22,355 nt of DNA from the IMG/VR virus record IMGVR_UViG_3300046452_000056, positions 1 to 22,355 of that record. One strand, given 5' to 3'. The position numbers were made by a program, and so were the translations under genes. The notes beneath the pieces are model-generated. The model did not search any database. It was given only the letters and a program-made list of their open reading frames with translations, and was not told where the DNA came from. This DNA is from a virus. Below are positions 20,255-22,355 of this stretch, in pieces. The number at the start of each line of letters is the position of its first letter. Position 1 is the stretch's first letter.

Positions 20255-21283
20255 ATGACCGAGAAGCAGACCGAAACAGCCACGTACGAGGTGACCGGCC
20301 CGGTTGGGGGAGTGCCGGTAGTGCTCACTGCGGACGAGGCGGCGGGGTATGTGTTCGCCGGTTGGGTCGGTGGCGAGCACGAGGCCAACCGCAAGACCGG
20401 ACGGCTCAAGATTCAAGAGGCGTACGACGGTACGGCCCGGGTGGGGGACAAGCATCCGCAAGACCGGTGGGACGTGCAGCACGAGGCATGGGAGCGGGTG
20501 TGGGAAGCGGCTCGCGCTTGTGAGGACTTCCGGGACTTCAAAGAGAAGATGGACGATCAGACCTACCGGCTCCGCTGGACCGAGACGCGTGAGGACGAGG
20601 AGCGCGACGAGACCCCAACCGTGTGCACCACCGTTGGGTGTGGCCGGACGCGCCCCCGATGGACCATGACAGTGATCGGCGGCCACCTCGTGTGTTCCCC
20701 GACGTTCCGCATGCATTGCGCCGAGTGCTGTAAGCCGGGGGAGTCCCTGACTCACTACACGGAGGAGGAGCACCGGCACGGGGATGCCGTTCTGGAACAC
20801 GCCGACGCTGAACGCGCGGCACGGCTGGAAGCCTCGCTCACGCCCGATCGTGGGGAGGTGCCGCCCGGCTGGAAGGGGACCCCGGAAGAGTTCCTCGCGC
20901 GCCTCGGTGAGATCTCAGAGCTACCGCAGTTCCGAGACAACCGTGACGTCGAGGCTGAGGCCGAAGCCAAGCGAAACCCCCTCACGCTGCCCGACGCATC
21001 CCCGGAGGTGTGGGAGCAAGTAAAGGCGTTTCAGGGTCGGGACCAAACATCGGCGGAGATTGACGAGGCGGTTGCCCGTGGACGCAACCCCCAGGGTCCG
21101 GGGTTCCAGTGGGAGGCAGACACGTTTCAGGAGGTTGCCGCTGAGGGTGACCTCTGGGCCCATGGGTGGCTCGACGGCGCTCGGGTCACGCTGTGCGGCA
21201 AGACCCCTAAGGCCGTGCTGAACGGCCCGACATTCCTGGGGATTTGGTGCCCCGACTGTCACGGCCACATCGGCACCGACTGA
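20255..21283 (+). CDS. Unrecognised Cys-rich protein with C-terminal HCCC module
   Basis: 342 residues, ATG 20255 after AGGAGGGG. A middle cluster (C124, C129, H144, C147, H154, C155, C158, C159) looks like one or two metal sites. The C-terminus carries H303, C314 (TLCGK), C332 and C335 (CPDC), with the same spacing as the N-terminal module of the preceding protein. The N-terminal third (VPVVLTADEAAGYVFAGWVGGEHEANRKTGRLK) and the tryptophan-rich helical parts are not from a family I recognise. It may bind nucleic acid or a partner through the zinc modules; that is a guess. A terminator follows 28 bases after the stop. Confidence 0.83.
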   Translation: MTEKQTETATYEVTGPVGGVPVVLTADEAAGYVFAGWVGGEHEANRKTGRLKIQEAYDGTARVGDKHPQDRWDVQHEAWERVWEAARACEDFRDFKEKMDDQTYRLRWTETREDEERDETPTVCTTVGCGRTRPRWTMTVIGGHLVCSPTFRMHCAECCKPGESLTHYTEEEHRHGDAVLEHADAERAARLEASLTPDRGEVPPGWKGTPEEFLARLGEISELPQFRDNRDVEAEAEAKRNPLTLPDASPEVWEQVKAFQGRDQTSAEIDEAVARGRNPQGPGFQWEADTFQEVAAEGDLWAHGWLDGARVTLCGKTPKAVLNGPTFLGIWCPDCHGHIGTD

Positions 21284-21311
21284 GGCGTAACAGCCCCTCT
21301 CGCAGCCTTAC

Positions 21312-21344
21312 AGCCCCGCTAGGCCCCCTCGGCCCGGCGGGGCT
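21312..21344 (+). terminator. Terminator after the Cys-rich gene
   Basis: AGCCCCGC (21312-21319) pairs perfectly with GCGGGGCT (21337-21344) around a 17-base loop that can fold further (GGCC..GGCC), followed by TTCTC. It closes the 18957-21283 unit. Confidence 0.78.
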
Positions 21345-21576
21345 TTCTCATGCCCTCAGACGGCCGCACACGGCTTTTGCTCAAATGAGCAGCCGGCGGC
21401 GCTCATATGAGCGACTCAGCGGGAGAGGATGACGGTATGACGTTTTAGATACTGATCTAGGTATCCCAATAGAAGTCCTTAAGAGAAACCGAAACAGCCC
21501 CTCGATTCGCCATACCGTCAGCTAGAGAACCCCTCTCAAGTGGTCGTGTAAGCAACCACGACCCAAAGGGGTTTCC
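21345..21576. other. Regulatory gap before the nuclease gene
   Basis: No gene is seen here. Besides the tandem repeats it holds a 10-base inverted repeat TGACGGTATG (21430-21439) and CATACCGTCA (21511-21520), a GATAC..GTATC element near 21448-21464, and a hairpin GGTCGTG (21542-21548) with CACGACC (21557-21563) just before the AAAGGGG ribosome site of the next gene. The A+T-richer stretch 21440-21490 is the likeliest place for a promoter, but no pair of boxes is convincing. Confidence 0.5.
21378..21413. promoter_or_regulatory. Tandem 14-base inverted repeats, 22 bases apart
   Basis: TGCTCAAATGAGCA (21378-21391) and CGCTCATATGAGCG (21400-21413) share the form GCTCA-NN-TGAGC. Their centres are 22 bases apart, two helical turns, so two dimers could bind the same face. 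They lie between a terminator and the next gene, where an operator would be expected. No firm promoter was found beside them. Confidence 0.6.
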
Positions 21577-22355
21577 ATGGCCGGTACAGTCCGAACCATC
21601 ATGCGGGGAGGGTCCCGCTTTTACGTCGACCACGAAACGGCCGAGAAGGTCCCCGGGGTCACCTCGGTAATCGGCATGCTCCCTAAGCCGTTCCTGGCTT
21701 TCTGGAATGCCAAGATGGTCGCCGAACTCGCCGTTGACTCGCTGCCGTTCGTCGGGCAGATGGCGGAGCGCGACCGACAGGGGGCCGTCGACTGGCTCAA
21801 GAATGCAGCCCGCCGATATACCAAGCTGCGCGCTGATGTTGGCTCGGCCGCTCACGATCTGTTTGAGCGGATGATCCGTGGCGAACTCATCGGGCGCGTT
21901 CACCCCGACCTCGCGCCGTACGTCCGGCATTTCGCCGAGTTCCTTGAGGTCGTCAACCCCGAGCTAGTCCGCGCTGAGGATGTGGCATGGTCCGACACTC
22001 ACAAGTACGCCGGATCCTTTGACGCCATCCTCCGCGTGTGGCTCGACGAGGACAACAAACCGACCCCGGACCGTTCGGGCACTCCCGCGCTCCTTATGGC
22101 CGACTGGAAGACCTCTAAGGCCACCTACCCGGATGTGGCCCTACAGATGGCGGCATACGCCTACGCCGACCGCATCGTTGCGCCGGACGGGTCGAGTGAG
22201 CCGATGCCGGAGTTTGACGGCGCTGCGGTGCTGCACATCACTGCCGACCAGTGGGCATTCAAGCCCGTCCTCGTCAATGACGAGGTGTTCGCGCAGTTCC
22301 TCCACCTGCGGGCAACGTTCGATTGGGACCGGGAGACGAGTAAGACCGTCATCGG
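21577..22355 (+). CDS. RecB/Cas4-like PD-(D/E)XK nuclease, partial
   Basis: Open from ATG 21577 to the window edge (259 codons plus 2 bases); the C-terminus is outside. All four motifs of the RecB/Cas4-type nuclease family are present in order: GxxxH (G89-H93, GSAAH), GxxD (G146-D149, GSFD), D-x-K (D176-W-K178), and QxxxY (Q190-Y194). D149, D176 and K178 would be the metal and catalytic residues. Such phage proteins act as DNA exonucleases in recombination or end processing, often near replication genes. No iron-sulfur cysteines are seen in the visible part. ATG 21577 follows AAAGGGG (5 bases), itself just after a hairpin. The N-terminal segment (GGSRFYVDHETAEKVPGVTSVIGMLPKPFL) also fits phage members of the family. 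Confidence 0.9.
   Translation, partial: MAGTVRTIMRGGSRFYVDHETAEKVPGVTSVIGMLPKPFLAFWNAKMVAELAVDSLPFVGQMAERDRQGAVDWLKNAARRYTKLRADVGSAAHDLFERMIRGELIGRVHPDLAPYVRHFAEFLEVVNPELVRAEDVAWSDTHKYAGSFDAILRVWLDEDNKPTPDRSGTPALLMADWKTSKATYPDVALQMAAYAYADRIVAPDGSSEPMPEFDGAAVLHITADQWAFKPVLVNDEVFAQFLHLRATFDWDRETSKTVI

Noticed and set aside
21538-21575. Hairpin considered as part of a tRNA or attachment site
   Set aside because: No cloverleaf, T-loop or CCA-end pattern, and no integrase is seen in the window.

Overview
The window is the packaging, structural and lysis arm, plus the start of the next module, of a tailed phage with a long non-contractile tail (siphovirus morphology). High G+C, frequent GTG and TTG start codons, GGAGG-type ribosome sites and the protein families present point to an actinobacterial host, most likely Streptomyces. 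I cannot name the phage. No integrase, repressor, tRNA, insertion sequence or CRISPR array is visible.

Layout: a partial minus-strand endonuclease VII-like gene leaves the left edge (1-275). All other genes are on the plus strand. They are an HNH endonuclease (311-625); a 400-base non-coding stretch with helically phased direct repeats; small terminase, a 77-aa protein and large terminase (1027-3505); a 63-aa protein, portal, prohead protease and HK97-fold capsid (3514-6867); a small head protein, a head-tail adaptor with an added N-terminal beta domain, a probable tail terminator, a 54-aa protein and the tail tube (6930-9539); an HK97 gp10-like protein, the tail assembly chaperone pair joined by a -1 frameshift, and the tape measure (9586-13576); a modular minor tail protein and a C1q-like tail protein (13640-16675); amidase endolysin and two small lysis membrane proteins (16685-18100); and a dNMP kinase (18150-18707) followed by a strong terminator. 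A separately promoted unit then holds two unrecognised proteins (18957-21283). After another terminator and a regulatory gap comes a RecB/Cas4-like nuclease (21577 to the right edge), probably the start of the recombination/replication region.

The most striking feature is a family of seven palindromes with core ACCTCCCAAATTTGGGAGGT. Five sit directly after stop codons in the structural region, and two bracket a candidate promoter at 18798-18827. Each half resembles either a Shine-Dalgarno sequence or its 16S rRNA complement. Four copies have longer arms whose flanks match each other, and three copies carry a substitution in one arm only. They could be operators or stoperators of a phage regulator, RNA elements that mask ribosome sites, or both.

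The second observation is that the two unrecognised proteins at 18957 and 20255 share a cysteine/histidine module with exactly the same spacing (H-x10-C-x17-C-x2-C). It is N-terminal in one and C-terminal in the other. The third is a canonical in-frame slippery heptamer, G GGA AAC, at 10351-10357 for the tail chaperone frameshift.
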